This document shows positions 8,493 through 9,079 of a DNA stretch of 9,079 bases, piece by piece (positions within the stretch are counted from its first letter, which is position 1; each line of letters starts with the position of its first letter). This stretch comes from Conexibacteraceae bacterium (GTDB taxonomy: Bacteria > Actinomycetota > Thermoleophilia > Solirubrobacterales > Solirubrobacteraceae): assembly GCA_009785395.1 (NCBI GenBank), contig WQWK01000065.1:1-9079 (forward strand), in the 5' to 3' direction. The notes beneath the pieces were generated by a model. That model was not told the origin of the DNA. It made no database searches and worked only from the letters and a program-made list of their open reading frames with translations. The translations under genes and the position numbers were made by a program.

Positions 8493-9076
8493 TGCGGCCA
8501 GGGTTCTACGACCGTCCGGTGCTCGAGGTGGCGGCGGCGCTGATTGGTTGCGTCGTGACCTGCGAGGGCTGCAGCGGCGTCATCGTCGAGGCCGAGGCCT
8601 ACCACGACAGCGAGCCCGCGTGTCACGCGTTCGCGGGTCTGACCCCGCGGACCGAGACGCTGTTCGGGCCGCCCGGACGCGCGTACGTGTACCGCTCGTA
8701 CGGCGTGCACGCGATGCTGAACGCGGTCTGCGAGCCCGAGGGAGTCGGCGCCGCCGTGCTGATCCGCGCGCTCGAGCCGCTCACCGGCGTCGAGCTGATG
8801 GCGCAGCGGCGCGGGCTCGACGCCGCGCGCCCACGGGCGCTCTGCTCGGGGCCCGGCAAGCTCACCGAGGCGCTCGGAATCAGGTTCTCTGACAACGGGT
8901 CCGGCCTCGAGCGCGGTCGTGTGACGATCTCCGGGCGGACGCGGGCGTGGGGCGATCCGGTGGTCCAGCGGGACCGCCGGATCGGGATCACGAAGGCTGT
9001 GGAGCTTCCGTGGCGCTTCACCGCGGCCGGCAGCCGCTATCTGTCGCGGCCCTTCCGGGCGGTGCTGCCGGGCTAG
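8492..9076 (+). CDS. 3-methyladenine DNA glycosylase, AAG/MPG type
   Basis: A base-excision repair enzyme that removes alkylated purines (3-methyladenine, 7-methylguanine, often hypoxanthine) from DNA. The 194 residues match the compact bacterial form of the mammalian AAG fold. Visible: FYDRPVLEVAAALIG (5-19), IVEAEAYHD (31-39) with Glu35 corresponding to the catalytic Glu125 of human AAG and Tyr37 to Tyr127, His45 (human His136), GPPGRAYVYRSYGVHAMLN (59-77) with Tyr67, the intercalating-position Tyr70 and Asn77 (human Tyr159, Tyr162, Asn169), AVLIRALEP (88-96), and the GPGKLTEALGI motif (120-130) typical of the family. The N-terminal extension of the human enzyme is absent. ATG 8492 shares its A with the argH stop, suggesting coupled translation from the argH transcript. 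There is no functional link to arginine synthesis. The stop codon is complete 3 bases before the window end. Confidence 0.95.
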   Translation: MRPGFYDRPVLEVAAALIGCVVTCEGCSGVIVEAEAYHDSEPACHAFAGLTPRTETLFGPPGRAYVYRSYGVHAMLNAVCEPEGVGAAVLIRALEPLTGVELMAQRRGLDAARPRALCSGPGKLTEALGIRFSDNGSGLERGRVTISGRTRAWGDPVVQRDRRIGITKAVELPWRFTAAGSRYLSRPFRAVLPG

Positions 9077-9079
9077 CCC

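Overview
The window is high-G+C DNA with every recognisable gene on the + strand, closely packed and often overlapping. Strong G/C preference at third codon positions, two genes that start without a Shine-Dalgarno sequence just downstream of a TANNNT box, and the mix of families point to an actinobacterium. Thermoleophilia/Solirubrobacterales is my best guess, but that is inference and not demonstrated.

Layout. (1) Positions 3-2117 hold the 3' part of an MMPL/RND-type membrane exporter whose 5' end lies outside the window, followed by a perfect 13-bp hairpin. (2) Positions 2198-3229 hold leuB (3-isopropylmalate dehydrogenase), which appears to be leaderless. (3) Positions 3228-3389 are filled by a 162-bp imperfect inverted repeat that begins inside the leuB stop codon and ends one base before the ilvE ribosome binding site. 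(4) Positions 3403-7053 hold ilvE (branched-chain aminotransferase), cimA (citramalate synthase) and a DegT/DnrJ/EryC1/StrS-family PLP aminotransferase, with junctions of +1 and -1 nt. (5) Positions 7050-9076 hold argH (argininosuccinate lyase), which carries its own candidate leaderless promoter inside the end of the preceding gene, and an AAG-type 3-methyladenine DNA glycosylase overlapping argH by one base.

How the genes fit together. CimA makes (R)-citramalate from pyruvate and acetyl-CoA. LeuB acts in both leucine synthesis and the citramalate branch that yields 2-oxobutyrate. IlvE performs the final transamination to Leu, Ile and Val. The central genes therefore describe threonine-independent isoleucine synthesis joined to leucine synthesis (LeuCD and IlvBCD would be elsewhere). 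ArgH ends arginine synthesis. The DegT-family enzyme and the DNA glycosylase have no obvious metabolic link to their neighbours.

The most unusual object is the 162-bp inverted repeat between leuB and ilvE. It resembles a non-autonomous, MITE-like insertion or a structured minus-strand RNA: 8 of its 9 wobble-compatible mismatches become G-U pairs only in a minus-strand transcript. The coding genes themselves belong to known families; I see no defence, CRISPR, phage or biosynthetic-cluster system here.
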